Of a stretch of DNA of 64,000 nt, positions 1-10,166 are shown piece after piece. This stretch comes from Hypnocyclicus thermotrophus (GTDB taxonomy: Bacteria; Fusobacteriota; Fusobacteriia; Fusobacteriales; Fusobacteriaceae): contig NZ_SOBG01000001.1 of the NCBI RefSeq assembly GCF_004365575.1, positions 310,001 through 374,000 on the forward strand. Direction: 5' to 3'. Made by a program: the position numbers and the translations under genes. The notes below the pieces were generated by a model that saw only the letters and a program-made list of their open reading frames with translations, did not search any database and was not told where the DNA came from. Positions within the stretch are counted from its first letter, which is position 1. The number at the start of each line of letters is the position of its first letter.

Positions 1-3000
1 AAGACATCCGAATGGCTGTACAATAATAAAAGATTTCACTCCTTTTTCGGCATATTCTAATATCTCAGCAGGTATTAACCATGTTTCTCCTGAATTATAT
101 GATTTATCTACAAGTCCTTCTATTTTTTTACTTAAATCTTTAATACTTATTTTTTTTTCATAAAATTTAAAGTTTTTCATTCGTTTATTAATTTCTTTAA
201 GAACATAATGATAAGCTTTATCTGTAACATCTGCATATAAAAAACTTAATGCAGGGTTTGGGAAATGATGTTTTTTTATCCCTTCTTTTATTGTAATAAC
301 TTCTCTTCTAAAGAAATCAACCATTCCAGCCATTATTACTTCTAGTCCATTATTTTCTAGATATTCAACTATTTTATAATTTGCTGTTGAATGATAGTTC
401 ATAAGAATTTCACCAATAAAAAAAACTTTTGGTTTGTATTCTTGTTTTGTTTCTATCTTATTAAATCTTTCTACAGCTTTCTCAAATATATTAAAAGGTT
501 CAAAAAATCCTTTTTCAAGAGAATTAGCAATTTTTTTTACATAATATTCATAAACTTGTTTTGTTTCACCTTTATTCACTTCATAAGGTTTTATTTTTCT
601 TTTTATTACTTGTAAAGTATCAATAATTGCTACTCCTACAAGCATACGTACTTGAAATTTTATTCCAAGTTTTATTCCAGGATGTACTCCAAGCGGGTCA
701 TTACCTGTAGTTACTATAGGAATATTTTCATAACCAAATGAATTTAAAGCATTTCTTATGACCATTAGATACTGTGCTGCTCTACAATCTTCACAATTTT
801 GAGCAAGTCCAAAAGCAATTTCATTAGGATTATATTTTTTTTCTTCCAAGACTTTTAACATTTCTCCAGTATTTATAAAAGCTGGATAACACATATCATT
901 ATGTACGTATTTTTTAGCAAGTTCTATAGCTCTTTCATCAGCAATTTCAAGTCTTTTAGCTTTATAACCTAAGTGTTTTACAACAGCTGTAGCAATTTCA
1001 CTAAATGCTTCTGAAAGGTTTGGAATTAAAATTGTTTTTAACTTTTTATCTTCATATTTAAATCTAGCTTTATATCCATTTTCTAAAGATTTTATTTTAA
1101 ATTCTTTTTTCTCTTTTCTTTTTTCTTTTATTGTTTCAATAAAAGATTTTATTCTAATATTAAGAGGACCTATTACTTCTCCTTCATCTACTTTTAAAGC
1201 CAATAGTTGTTTATTAGAAATTTTATTTAATATTCTTGCAAGTTCATCACTATTTATAGCATCATGCCCACAACCAAAACTAATTATTTGAGCTACTTCT
1301 ATATCTGGCTGTTTTGCAGCCCATAATGTAGCCAGAATCATTTCTGAATGAAATCTATTATTTACATCTATCATAATGTTTTCTATATCTTTATCGTTTA
1401 TATCATAAGGGACAGAATCAATAGTTAATATAGGTATATTATTTTGAGTAAATATTGATGAAATATTATGATTAATTAAACTATCTGAATGATAAGGTCT
1501 TGCGGCTAAAAGGACAGCAAAAGTATTATGTTCTTTAGCATATTCTATTGCCTCTTTACCTATATTTATTAGTTCTTCATTAAATTTATTTTGTGAAATA
1601 TTTGCTATATCAATAGCTTTTTTTATTATATTTTCTTTTAAATTAAATGTTTCGGTCATATATTTTATAATTTGTTTATCCTTTAATTTTTCACTTGTCC
1701 ATCTAAAAGTGGGATTATCAATTATTAGATTATATCTATTACTTATATCATTATTTTGAGAAAGCATTAAAGCTGAACCTTGTACTACCGCACATAATCC
1801 ATCTGAATTTTTTAATTTTTTAGTAATTTTAGGTAATTTTAAAAAAGTAGGGATAAAAATTCTATCTACTTTTTTTTGAGCAAGATTTTCAATATGCCCA
1901 TGAGCTAATTTTGAAGGGAAGCATATAGTATCTGAAGGTATAAATTTCATTCCTTCTTCAAATATTTTGTAAGAGCTATTATCTGATAAAATCACTTTAA
2001 ATCCAAGTGTTTCAAAAAAACTTTTCCAAAATGGTAAACTATTCCAAAATTCTAATATTTTAGGAATCCCAATAGTAATATTTTTTTGAGGTAATAATAA
2101 TATATTTGAATATTTTTTTAATATTAATTTTTCTCTACTTTTCATTACATCTGGAACTTTGTTAATTTTATTAATTTTTTCTTTTAATTCTTTTTTAGTT
2201 TTTTCGATAGAAATATTGCCAATAATTTCTCCACGTTCACATTTATTTCCTGTTACAAAATATGTACCATCAGAAAATTCAATTATACTTCTTACACAGT
2301 TATTTGTACAAAATTGACATATAGAACCAGATTTTTTTGTATAAGAAAAATTTTCTAAATTTTCTAATCCAATAAAAGTAGATTTATAATTTTTTTGCTT
2401 TGTTATGAAATCTTTAGTTAATAAAGCAACTCCATATGCTCCCATTTCTCCTGGGAATGGAGCACGAATTACTTTTTTATTAGTATATATTTCTAATGCT
2501 CTGAGTACTGCATCATTTTTAAAAGTTCCACCTTGAACATAAATTACATTACCTAAATTATCAAAATCATTTATTCGAACAACTTTAGTAAATACATTTT
2601 CTATAATAGACATACATAAACCAGCTAAAATATCTTCTTTAGTTTTACCTTGTTTTTGTTCAGTAATAATACTACTATTCATAAAAACTGTACATCTAGA
2701 ACCAAGTCTTGAAGGAGATTTTGATTTAAATGCTAATTTAGCAATATCTTCTAGTTTTACATCTAAAGATTTTGCATAAGTTTCAAGAAATGACCCACAT
2801 CCTGAAGAACAAGCTTCATTTAATACAATATCTGTTAAAATATTATTTTTAATAAAGATAGCTTTCATGTCTTGCCCACCAATATCCAATATAAATGAAA
2901 TATCTTTATTAAATTTTAAAGCTGCTTTTGCATGTGAAACAGTTTCTACATTATGATAATCTGCTTTGAAAGCTTTATATAGCAAATTTTCTCCATATCC

Positions 3001-4185
3001 TGTCGTTCCTACACCTTTTACATTAAATTTAATATTTCTTTTTCTATATTTATCTTTTAAATAGAGTAAGCCTTGTTTTGCAACTGTTAAAGAATCTTCT
3101 TTATTTGAACTATAAAAATTATCAATTATTTTATCATTTTCATCTATAAAAACTATTTTTGTAGTTGTAGAACCACCATCAATTCCAATATAAATATCTA
3201 TATTTTCATTCTCTTTTAAAATTCTTTTTAATTTAGTTTTAGTATGCCTTTTATAAAATTCATCTTTTTCTTCTAAGTTTTTAAAAAAAACATTATTATA
3301 ATTATCATTTGTTTCTAAATTATATTTATATGCTTCTAACCGTTTAATAATTTTCTCTAAATTATATTTTTTTGTATCTTTAAATAATTGATTAATAGCT
3401 AAGGCAGTACCATAAGCTACAAAAATTTCAGAATTTTTGGGAATGATAACCTGATTATCAGAAAAATTTAGTCTTTCTTTAAATACTTTTATTAATGTAG
3501 GATTAAATTTTAGTGGTCCACCTTGAAATATAACAGGAGGTAGTATTTCATTTCCTTGAGCTAATCCACTAATAGTTTGTTTTGCTATTGAATGAAAACT
3601 AGAAAGTGCAATATCTTCTTTTGGAACTCCTTGATTTAATAAAGGCTGAATATCTGTTTTTGCAAAAACTCCGCAACGACCAGATATATTATATATATTT
3701 TTACCTTTTGATGCCAAACTTTCAAATTCTTCAGTTTTAATATCTAATAATTCAGCTATTTGATCAATAAAAGCTCCAGTTCCACCAGCGCAAACTCCAT
3801 TCATCCTCATATCAGTATTAACTATATTACCTTCATTATTATGATTAAAAAATATAACTTTTGCATCTTGACCACCTAGTTCAATTGCAACTTTCGTATT
3901 TTTGTATTTTTCTTTTACTGCAATTGCATTAGCAACAACTTCTTGAATAAAATTAATATTTAAATAATTCGCAATTTTTTCTCCGCCACTTCCACAAATT
4001 GCAATTTTAAAATTAAAATTTTTAAAATTAATATTTATTTCATTTAGTATTTTTTTTAAAGTTAATATAATTTCTGCATTATGTCGTTGATATATAGAAT
4101 AAATAATTTCATCTGTGTTATTTATGATAACAGCTTTAATTGTAGTTGAACCAATATCGATTCCGAGTAAATAAGTAGTATCCAT
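1..4185 (-). CDS. 2-hydroxyacyl-CoA dehydratase activase, giant fused form (3' end off the window)
   Basis: The frame is open from an ATG at 4185 (ribosome site AAAGGTGA) to base 1, giving 1395 residues with the C-terminus outside the window. Two BadF/BadG-type ASKHA ATPase domains lie in tandem: residues about 1-260 start LLGIDIGSTTIKAV, and about 310-570 start YIGIDGGSTTTKIV. Each carries the cysteine-bearing activase motifs (CAGGTGAF with GRCGVFAKTD, then CSSGCGSF with SRCTVFMNSS) that bind a [4Fe-4S] cluster between subunits. A cysteine patch CQFCTNNC near 640 starts a DUF2229-like region, followed by an HgdB-like segment ending in QPFGCL. In this family ATP hydrolysis drives low-potential electron transfer to 2-hydroxyacyl-CoA dehydratases or related reductases. 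The substrate cannot be told from sequence; no separate dehydratase subunits are in the window. Confidence 0.9.
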   Translation of the reverse strand, partial: MDTTYLLGIDIGSTTIKAVIINNTDEIIYSIYQRHNAEIILTLKKILNEININFKNFNFKIAICGSGGEKIANYLNINFIQEVVANAIAVKEKYKNTKVAIELGGQDAKVIFFNHNNEGNIVNTDMRMNGVCAGGTGAFIDQIAELLDIKTEEFESLASKGKNIYNISGRCGVFAKTDIQPLLNQGVPKEDIALSSFHSIAKQTISGLAQGNEILPPVIFQGGPLKFNPTLIKVFKERLNFSDNQVIIPKNSEIFVAYGTALAINQLFKDTKKYNLEKIIKRLEAYKYNLETNDNYNNVFFKNLEEKDEFYKRHTKTKLKRILKENENIDIYIGIDGGSTTTKIVFIDENDKIIDNFYSSNKEDSLTVAKQGLLYLKDKYRKRNIKFNVKGVGTTGYGENLLYKAFKADYHNVETVSHAKAALKFNKDISFILDIGGQDMKAIFIKNNILTDIVLNEACSSGCGSFLETYAKSLDVKLEDIAKLAFKSKSPSRLGSRCTVFMNSSIITEQKQGKTKEDILAGLCMSIIENVFTKVVRINDFDNLGNVIYVQGGTFKNDAVLRALEIYTNKKVIRAPFPGEMGAYGVALLTKDFITKQKNYKSTFIGLENLENFSYTKKSGSICQFCTNNCVRSIIEFSDGTYFVTGNKCERGEIIGNISIEKTKKELKEKINKINKVPDVMKSREKLILKKYSNILLLPQKNITIGIPKILEFWNSLPFWKSFFETLGFKVILSDNSSYKIFEEGMKFIPSDTICFPSKLAHGHIENLAQKKVDRIFIPTFLKLPKITKKLKNSDGLCAVVQGSALMLSQNNDISNRYNLIIDNPTFRWTSEKLKDKQIIKYMTETFNLKENIIKKAIDIANISQNKFNEELINIGKEAIEYAKEHNTFAVLLAARPYHSDSLINHNISSIFTQNNIPILTIDSVPYDINDKDIENIMIDVNNRFHSEMILATLWAAKQPDIEVAQIISFGCGHDAINSDELARILNKISNKQLLALKVDEGEVIGPLNIRIKSFIETIKEKRKEKKEFKIKSLENGYKARFKYEDKKLKTILIPNLSEAFSEIATAVVKHLGYKAKRLEIADERAIELAKKYVHNDMCYPAFINTGEMLKVLEEKKYNPNEIAFGLAQNCEDCRAAQYLMVIRNALNSFGYENIPIVTTGNDPLGVHPGIKLGIKFQVRMLVGVAIIDTLQVIKRKIKPYEVNKGETKQVYEYYVKKIANSLEKGFFEPFNIFEKAVERFNKIETKQEYKPKVFFIGEILMNYHSTANYKIVEYLENNGLEVIMAGMVDFFRREVITIKEGIKKHHFPNPALSFLYADVTDKAYHYVLKEINKRMKNFKFYEKKISIKDLSKKIEGLVDKSYNSGETWLIPAEILEYAEKGVKSFIIVQPFGCL

Positions 4186-4306
4186 TATAATCACCTTTTT
4201 CATTTTTTTATTTTATAAAACTATATATTTTTTATCATATATTTTTAAATACAACAATAGGCAATTATAATTTTTTTATTATAAAATTTTTAGTAGAATC
4301 ATTTTT

Positions 4307-5500
4307 TTATTGATTGTTATAATAGCCTTTTGCTTTTCTCATTTCAAATCTAGCTACAAATATAGCTGCAATAAATCCTACTGTAAGTAATATATAGGAA
4401 GTATTATAAAAAATTTTCGATATAGTATATTGTTTCATTATATAACCATTAAGTGCTGTTCCACTAGCACCACCTACAAACATATTAAATGATGCAAGAG
4501 ACATAGCAGTTCCTCTCATTTTAGGTAATTTTTCTTGAGCTGTAGAAATAAGAGTAGTTTGCATAAAGATAAATGCTATACCAAATCCTATTAAACTAAT
4601 TCCTAATATCCACACATTTTTATAAGATGATATTGCAAATAACGACATAAATCCTAATATTCCTGCTGTTATTAAAAAACCATGTTTTAAAATAATTCTT
4701 GCTTTCGGAACAATTTTTCCACCTATTACAGTTCCTACTCCAAATAATGATAAAATTAATCCAACTTGAAGTATATTGAATCCTGTAATTGATTGGAGTA
4801 ATTTTCCAGAATATGTAAAACTTCCAAATACACTAAAACCTACAAAAAATATCAAAGTAACTAATCTCATAAATCTATAATTTGATAAAGGAACTTTATA
4901 AGCTGAAATAAAGTTAAGTTTATTAACTACAGGGTTATCTCTTTCAAGCATTTTTAACATAGCTAAAGCTAAAATTAATTCAGCTATACCATATCCGATA
5001 TAAACGATACGCCAAGAACCAAAGTATGCTAATGCGCCACCTATTGCTGTAGCTGTAGCACCACCTAAAAACATAAGTCCCATTACTTTACCAAGTGCTT
5101 TTTGTCTATTTTGATTATCAAAACTTTGTCCTACAAGTGCCATAGTTACAGGGAAAATACCTGCTCCAAAAGCTCCGTTGACAGCTCTAAAAAATATAAG
5201 AGATGGTAAATTAAAAGCAAAGCCTCCTAAAATACTAAATGTAGCTGTCCCAAGTGCTGCAATGTTTATTATTTTAGTTTTTCCGTATCTATCTGATAAT
5301 GGACCAAATAATAAAGTAAATAATCCAAAAGATAGCATATATGCCGTAACTGATAATGCTGCAGTTTGAATGTTAAGATTTAAATCTTTTGCTATGTCAA
5401 TTAAAAGAGGTGCTGCGGCATAGTTATCGCCATTTGCTAAAAAGGCCATTAATCCAAGTATTAACAACATTTTATTCATTTTTTTCATATCATTGTTCAT
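4307..5500 (-). CDS. MFS transporter (DHA1-like exporter)
   Basis: A 397-aa protein that is mostly hydrophobic, with about twelve membrane segments. Loop 2-3 holds the MFS signature GPLSDRYGKTK. The N-terminal half (FLANGDNYAAAPLLIDIAKD) looks like the DHA1 drug/sugar-efflux branch. ATG at 5500 has GGAGT eight bases upstream. It is followed 45 bases upstream (in transcript order preceded) by the permease gene at 5546-6520, so the two may share a transcript from the promoter at 6576-6604. The substrate is unknown. Confidence 0.85.
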   Translation of the reverse strand: MNNDMKKMNKMLLILGLMAFLANGDNYAAAPLLIDIAKDLNLNIQTAALSVTAYMLSFGLFTLLFGPLSDRYGKTKIINIAALGTATFSILGGFAFNLPSLIFFRAVNGAFGAGIFPVTMALVGQSFDNQNRQKALGKVMGLMFLGGATATAIGGALAYFGSWRIVYIGYGIAELILALAMLKMLERDNPVVNKLNFISAYKVPLSNYRFMRLVTLIFFVGFSVFGSFTYSGKLLQSITGFNILQVGLILSLFGVGTVIGGKIVPKARIILKHGFLITAGILGFMSLFAISSYKNVWILGISLIGFGIAFIFMQTTLISTAQEKLPKMRGTAMSLASFNMFVGGASGTALNGYIMKQYTISKIFYNTSYILLTVGFIAAIFVARFEMRKAKGYYNNQ

Positions 5501-5545
5501 TTTTTTACTCCTTATATATAATTTTTTTATTAAATAATCTTTTGG

Positions 5546-6520
5546 TTATAATAACCAATTAAATAGATATCCAACAATAATTATTGATATACCTGTAATT
5601 ATAACAAATGTAGTTATTAATCGAGGTTTAATTACTTTTTTAAGTAATATCATTTCTGGTAATGAAAGAGCTGTAACTGCCATCATAAATGCTAATGCAG
5701 TACCTATTCCTACTCCTTTATTAATTAATGCTTCTGCTATTGGAATAGTTCCTAGAGCATTTGAATACAAAGGTATACCAAATAAAACACCAACTATTAC
5801 AGCTATAGGATTATTAGGGCCTGCATATTTTGCTAAAAGTTCTGCTGGAGCCCATCCATGAATTAATGCTCCTATTCCTATACCAATTAATAAATATATC
5901 CAAATTTTTTGTACTATTTCTATTACATGTTCTTTAGCATAATTAACTCTATCTTTTTGTGTCATTTCTTCAATAATTGCATTTCCAGCTTTCATTTTGT
6001 ATACATATTCTTCTACATATTTTTCCATTTTAAGAAGTCTAATTATTATACCGCCAATTATACCTATAATAACTCCTGTTATTACATAAATTGTAGCTAT
6101 TTTCCAACCAAAACTACCAAGCAATACAGCAAAAGCAGCTTCATTTACTATGGGAGATGTAATTAGAAATGAAAAAGTAACACCAATAGGAATTCCAGCT
6201 TCTACAAAACCGATAAATAAAGGAATAGAAGAACAAGAACAAAAAGGAGTAACTATTCCGAGTAAGGACGCCATTAAGTGAGCACTAAATCCATTATATT
6301 TTTCAATTATTTTTTTTGTTTTTTCAAGTGGGAAATAACTTCTAATATAAGTAATAGTAAAAATCATAAAACTAAGAAGAATTATAATCTTTATACTATC
6401 ATAAAAGAAAAAATGTATACTTTCACCAAGTCTTGTATTCATTTGAAGATTAAAAACATTTTCTACTAATAGCTTTATTAGATCATAAAGCCATCCAAAA
6501 TTAAAAATATATCCTAACAT
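5546..6520 (-). CDS. YraQ/UPF0718-family permease
   Basis: A 324-aa protein with about eight membrane segments. It carries the family hallmark TPFCSCSSIPLFIGF near residue 110 and a second similar helix block with FGIPLYSNALGTIPIAEAL near 250. The family (DUF318, permease) is implicated in movement of metalloid or thiol-linked solutes in some genomes, but the substrate here is not established. Start ATG at 6520 with AAAGGTGG upstream; a consensus sigma-70 promoter sits 56 bases further up. It is first in a likely two-gene transcript with the MFS gene. Confidence 0.82.
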   Translation of the reverse strand: MLGYIFNFGWLYDLIKLLVENVFNLQMNTRLGESIHFFFYDSIKIIILLSFMIFTITYIRSYFPLEKTKKIIEKYNGFSAHLMASLLGIVTPFCSCSSIPLFIGFVEAGIPIGVTFSFLITSPIVNEAAFAVLLGSFGWKIATIYVITGVIIGIIGGIIIRLLKMEKYVEEYVYKMKAGNAIIEEMTQKDRVNYAKEHVIEIVQKIWIYLLIGIGIGALIHGWAPAELLAKYAGPNNPIAVIVGVLFGIPLYSNALGTIPIAEALINKGVGIGTALAFMMAVTALSLPEMILLKKVIKPRLITTFVIITGISIIIVGYLFNWLL

Positions 6521-6575
6521 TATATTTTAACCACCTTTCATTTTATTGTTTTACTATTTAATAAAATTCTAATAT

Positions 6576-6604
6576 ATTATAATAGGAGATCCTTGTTTTG
6601 TCAA
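6576..6604 (-). promoter_or_regulatory. Consensus sigma-70 promoter of the permease/MFS pair
   Basis: On the minus strand TTGACA (6604-6599), a 17-base spacer and TATAAT (6581-6576): a perfect consensus pair 56 bases upstream of the permease ATG. The left copy of the 55-bp direct repeat begins only ten bases beyond the -35 box, so the island edge abuts this promoter without disrupting it. Confidence 0.75.
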
Positions 6605-6613
6605 TAAGAAAAT

Positions 6614-6668
6614 AAAAAGTTATTTTTTTCTCTTGATTTTTATTGAAAATAAAGTTAATATTATATAT
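6614..6668. repeat. Left copy of 55-bp direct repeat bounding the island
   Basis: This stretch matches 23739-23793 in the same orientation at 54 of 55 positions (the single difference is T at 6637 against A at 23762). The repeat contains a promoter-like pair, TTGATT at 6633-6638 and TAATAT at 6656-6661 with a 17-base spacer. The two copies enclose 17.1 kb of accessory genes. It may be an integration or recombination footprint, or a duplicated promoter. Confidence 0.85.
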
Positions 6669-6687
6669 GTACTAATAATTAAGAGGA

Positions 6688-6822
6688 TTTTTTGTAAATA
6701 AATTTAGAGATGGTTTGATATATGAAAAATATAATATACTAGAAAATATTTATAATGAATTAATGAGAGTAAGTTCAAAAGGAACTTATACTCATCAGAA
6801 GACTTATAAAAATTATAGATAA
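6688..6822 (+). pseudogene. Short gene remnant after the left repeat
   Basis: An open stretch of about 45 codons ends at TAA 6820-6822 and contains TTG/ATG codons but no start properly spaced from the AAGAGGA at 6681-6687 that precedes it. The residues (RDGLIYEKYNILENIY... then a basic tail ending KTYKNYR) look protein-like. A one-base change near 6694 would give a normal start. I read it as the remains of a small gene once driven by the left repeat's promoter. No family recognised. Confidence 0.3.
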
Positions 6823-6849
6823 AGAAAAATTAGATGAGGAGGATTTGTA

Positions 6850-7077
6850 ATGGGAAAAAATCAACATGTAGTTCCACATGGAAAGGATTGGGCAGTTAAG
6901 GGAGCAGGAAATTCAAAGGCGACTAAAGTAACTAAAACACAAGGCGAAGCTATTAAAAAAGCAACAGAAATTGCTAAAAACCAAAAGTCGGATACAAAAA
7001 TACATGGTAAAGATGGAAAAATAAGGGCAGGGAACAGTTATGGGAGTGATCCTTGCCCACCAAAAGATAAAAAATAA
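6850..7077 (+). CDS. DUF2188 domain protein
   Basis: A 75-aa basic hydrophilic protein. Its N-terminal QHVVPHGKDWAVKGAG, followed by a segment with TQGEAIKKATEIAKNQKSD and IHGKDGKIR, is the whole DUF2188 pattern: a small beta-strand/helix unit with a conserved HV.P..+.W.V motif. Strong AGGAGGA ribosome site seven bases before the ATG. Function of the family is unknown; it is often found in accessory DNA. It precedes the broken zinc-ribbon gene at 7097. Confidence 0.8.
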   Translation: MGKNQHVVPHGKDWAVKGAGNSKATKVTKTQGEAIKKATEIAKNQKSDTKIHGKDGKIRAGNSYGSDPCPPKDKK

Positions 7078-7096
7078 AAAAGATGAGTAATTTGAT

Positions 7097-7261
7097 ATGG
7101 CTACTACTGGAGAAAAACCAGGAATTGGAACCTATATTTATAAAAAAATGTGGAACTAGAATTAGATTAGATGACAACACAGATATTATGTCGCATGTCC
7201 AAAATGTAATGCAACAGAATTTCTACAAAGCTTTGGTTATAAATACATATCACTAGTATGA
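7097..7261 (+). pseudogene. Zinc-ribbon (YjzC-like) protein, frameshifted
   Basis: The ATG frame reads MATTGEKPGIGTYIYKK and then stops. Moving one base at the A-run near 7143-7149 continues as CGTRIRLDDNTDIM, and another shift near 7190 gives CPKCNATEFLQSFGYKY up to TGA 7259-7261. The joined product matches the small zinc-ribbon family with C..C, a TLDD-type centre and CPKCN. The first cysteine codon has also become Tyr. Two frameshifts plus loss of a metal ligand mark it as dead. Confidence 0.7.
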
Positions 7262-7411
7262 GGAGTGAACAAGGTAGATGTATTTCTGTCTGATGTCATC
7301 GTAAATAGGTATAGGTTATATGATTGCTATCATTTAATTATGAAACTAAAAAAATATATTGAAAATAACTAAAAAAATGATATTTAAAACTAATAAAGGA
7401 GATTAAAATTT

Positions 7412-7720
7412 ATGGCAAAAACAGATAATAGCAGTTTTGAACAAAAACTATTTAAAGCGGCAGACAAACTTAGAAAGAACATTGATGCCGCAGAATACAA
7501 ACATGTTGTGTTAGGTTTGGTGTTTCTAAAATACATTTCCGAATCGTTTGCAGAACTCTATGACAAATTAGAAGCTGACGAATGGAGTGACCCAGAAGAT
7601 AGAGACGAATACATTGCTGAAAATGTTTTTTTTGTACCCAAATTAGCTCGTTGGACTCATATTCATTCTCAAGCTAAATTGCCAACTATCAAACCATTGA
7701 TGATGCAATGGAAGCCATAG
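7412..7720 (+). pseudogene. hsdM: hsdM 5' fragment (N-terminal helical domain)
   Basis: The N-terminal domain of a type I methyltransferase (FEQKLFKAADKLRKNIDAAE, then VLGLVFLKYISESF) runs normally until LPTI and then reads out of frame to a TAG at 7718-7720. The natural continuation ([15 protein letters not shown]) lies in another frame, as if about four bases were lost near 7690. Ribosome site AAAGGAG is present. The catalytic part is the next entry. Composition is clearly less A+T-rich than the host genes, which points to transfer. Confidence 0.85.
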
Positions 7721-8916
7721 AAAAAGAAAACAAAGAACTTAAAAATGTGCTCCCACAAGTTTATGGCAAAGCCAATTTAGACAAAACCTCTTTGGGTGAA
7801 TTGATTGACTTAATCTCTAACACAGAACTACAAGCCGAAAACCAAAACTCAAAAGACCTTTTTGGTAGAGTTTATGAATACTTTTTAGGAGAATTTGCCA
7901 ATGCCGAAGGAAAAAAGGGTGGACAATTTTACACACCAAAAGCGATTGTAAAACTGATGGTTGAGATGATAGAGCCTTACAAAGGGAGAGTTTACGACCC
8001 TGCAAGTGGTAGTGGTGGAATGTTTGTGATGAGTGAAAAGTTTGTAACTGAGCATCAAGGAAACATAAAAGATATAACTGTTTACGGACAAGAGAGCAAC
8101 CAAACCACTTGGAAACTTTCTAAAATGAATTTAGCCATTCGTAACATAAATTCAAAGTTTGTGGCTTGGAATACCGAAGGCTCATTTTTAAAAGATGCTC
8201 ACCCTGATTTAAAAGCCGACTTCATTTTAGCCAATCCACCTTTTAACCAAAAAGATTGGGGAGCAGATATTTTACAAGAAGATGGACGGTGGAAATATGG
8301 CACACCACCAAATGGAAACGCCAACTTTGCTTGGATGCAACATATGTTGTATCATCTATCGCCAAGAGGTGTAATGGCAACGGTGCTATCTAATGGAAGT
8401 TTAAGTTCCAATACTTCGGGAGAAGGAGAAATTCGTAAAAACTTAGTAGAAGCTGATTTGGTAGAGTGTATTGTAGCCCTACCAAAACAACTTTTTTACA
8501 ATACTGGTATTCCTGCTTGTATTTGGTTTTTGCGTAGAGAAAAAAACAGCCATAGCAAAGATGTTTTATTTATTGATGCTTCTGAAATGGGCTTTATGAA
8601 AGACCGTGTGCATAGAGACTTAGCCCCAGAAGACATTAATAAAATAAAAGAGACCTACCACAACTGGCGTAAAGACGAAAACTACGAAGACCAAAAAGGT
8701 TTTTGTAAATCTGCCACGCTTGAAGAGATACGCAAACATTCTCATGTATTAACACCAGGACGATATGTAGGCATACCCGATGAAGAAGATGACGGCATAC
8801 TATTTGAAGATAAAATGACTGAACTTACAGCAACTTTAAAACAACAAATGGACAAAGAAACCGAGCTTAACCAAGAGATTGAAAAACAACTTGCTAAAAT
8901 TGGGTTTAGATTATGA
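7708..8916 (+). CDS. hsdM: Type I restriction-modification methyltransferase HsdM, main catalytic part
   Basis: 402 codons hold the whole N6-adenine methyltransferase fold: motif [14 protein letters not shown] and motif [13 protein letters not shown], with the usual [14 protein letters not shown] and [12 protein letters not shown] blocks. The internal ATG at 7708 overlaps the 5' fragment by 13 bases and has no clear ribosome site, so expression would need translational coupling or recoding. An intact family member is about 500 aa and includes the helical N-terminus needed to contact HsdS. Its stop overlaps the hsdS start (ATGA). Confidence 0.85.
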   Translation: MEAIEKENKELKNVLPQVYGKANLDKTSLGELIDLISNTELQAENQNSKDLFGRVYEYFLGEFANAEGKKGGQFYTPKAIVKLMVEMIEPYKGRVYDPASGSGGMFVMSEKFVTEHQGNIKDITVYGQESNQTTWKLSKMNLAIRNINSKFVAWNTEGSFLKDAHPDLKADFILANPPFNQKDWGADILQEDGRWKYGTPPNGNANFAWMQHMLYHLSPRGVMATVLSNGSLSSNTSGEGEIRKNLVEADLVECIVALPKQLFYNTGIPACIWFLRREKNSHSKDVLFIDASEMGFMKDRVHRDLAPEDINKIKETYHNWRKDENYEDQKGFCKSATLEEIRKHSHVLTPGRYVGIPDEEDDGILFEDKMTELTATLKQQMDKETELNQEIEKQLAKIGFRL

Positions 8917-10166
8917 GTGCAGATAATAATGTACCAAAAGGTTGGGTGGAGACTACTTTGGGTTTGTTTCCTGAACAATGGAAAATAATAACAGCAGAAA
9001 ATTTTTGTATAAAAATTGCAGATGGAACTCATAACTCACCTAAAAAAACAAAAGAAGGAAAGTTGTTAATAACTTCTAAAAATATTAAGAATAGTAAATT
9101 AGAAACATCTTCTGCATACAATATTTCCATTGAAGATTTTACTGAAATTAACAAAAGAAGCAAAGTTGACAAATGGGATATTTTATTATCAATGATTGGA
9201 ACTGTTGGAGAGGTTTGTTTATTAAATAATAAACCTGATTTTGCCATAAAGAATGTTGGATTATTCAAATGTGGAGATGAAACAAAGGCTAAGTGGTTAT
9301 TTTATTTTTTAATTAGTAAGATTGGTCAGAATTATATATTGAGTAGACTATCTGGGACAACTCAAAAATATATAACTCTTGGAGAGCTCAGAAAATTTCC
9401 AATTCCAGTCCCCCCACTCCAAGAACAAGTCGCCATAACAAAAATACTAACCGCCTTTGATGACAAAATAGAACTCTTACAAGCCCAAAACAAAACCTTA
9501 GAAACCACCGCTCAAACCATTTTTAAAGAGTGGTTTGTGGAAGAAGCAGGGGAGGATTGGGATAGAGTTAGTTTAGGTAATTCTGAGTTATCTAAAATAA
9601 TAGGAAGTGGACTTACAGAATTTAGAGGAGAAAAGATATATCTTGCTACTGCTGATGTTCAAAATGAAAAAATTGTTAACACAGAAACTTTTATAACATT
9701 TAACAAAAGACCTTCAAGAGCAAATATGCAACCCGTATTAAATTCTGTATGGTTTGCAAAAAAAGGTAGTGTTAGAAAAGTACTGATGTTTGATTTAAAT
9801 TCAAAAGAAGAAGTTGAAAAATATATTTTATCAACAGGATTTAGTGGATTAAAAACTACAAATCTATCTCATTATTATATTTGGCTATTCGTATTTAGTA
9901 AAGAATTTCAAGAAATTAAAGATAATTTATTGAGTGGTAGTGTTCAAGCTGATATTAATAATGACGGGATTAAAAATATTATGATTCCAAAACCAGATAA
10001 TAACATTTTAGAAAAATTCAATAATATCGTTGAACCATTGTTTCATAAAATTCAAAAAAATAATTCCCAAATCCAAACCTTAAAACAAACCCGCGACACC
10101 CTATTACCAAAATTAATGAGCGGGCAGTTGCGAGTTGATGAATTTAAAGAGAGTGCGGTATGTTAA
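8913..10166 (+). CDS. hsdS: Type I restriction-modification specificity subunit HsdS
   Basis: A 417-aa DNA-specificity subunit with two target-recognition domains. The first central spacer helix starts [17 protein letters not shown] near 165 and the second is C-terminal ([18 protein letters not shown]). TRD1 (about 15-160) and TRD2 (about 210-370) are more A+T-rich than the conserved helices, as expected from TRD exchange. Intact. It overlaps hsdM by four bases and hsdR by seven, a tightly coupled operon. The recognised bipartite DNA site cannot be predicted from sequence. Confidence 0.92.
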   Translation: MSADNNVPKGWVETTLGLFPEQWKIITAENFCIKIADGTHNSPKKTKEGKLLITSKNIKNSKLETSSAYNISIEDFTEINKRSKVDKWDILLSMIGTVGEVCLLNNKPDFAIKNVGLFKCGDETKAKWLFYFLISKIGQNYILSRLSGTTQKYITLGELRKFPIPVPPLQEQVAITKILTAFDDKIELLQAQNKTLETTAQTIFKEWFVEEAGEDWDRVSLGNSELSKIIGSGLTEFRGEKIYLATADVQNEKIVNTETFITFNKRPSRANMQPVLNSVWFAKKGSVRKVLMFDLNSKEEVEKYILSTGFSGLKTTNLSHYYIWLFVFSKEFQEIKDNLLSGSVQADINNDGIKNIMIPKPDNNILEKFNNIVEPLFHKIQKNNSQIQTLKQTRDTLLPKLMSGQLRVDEFKESAVC

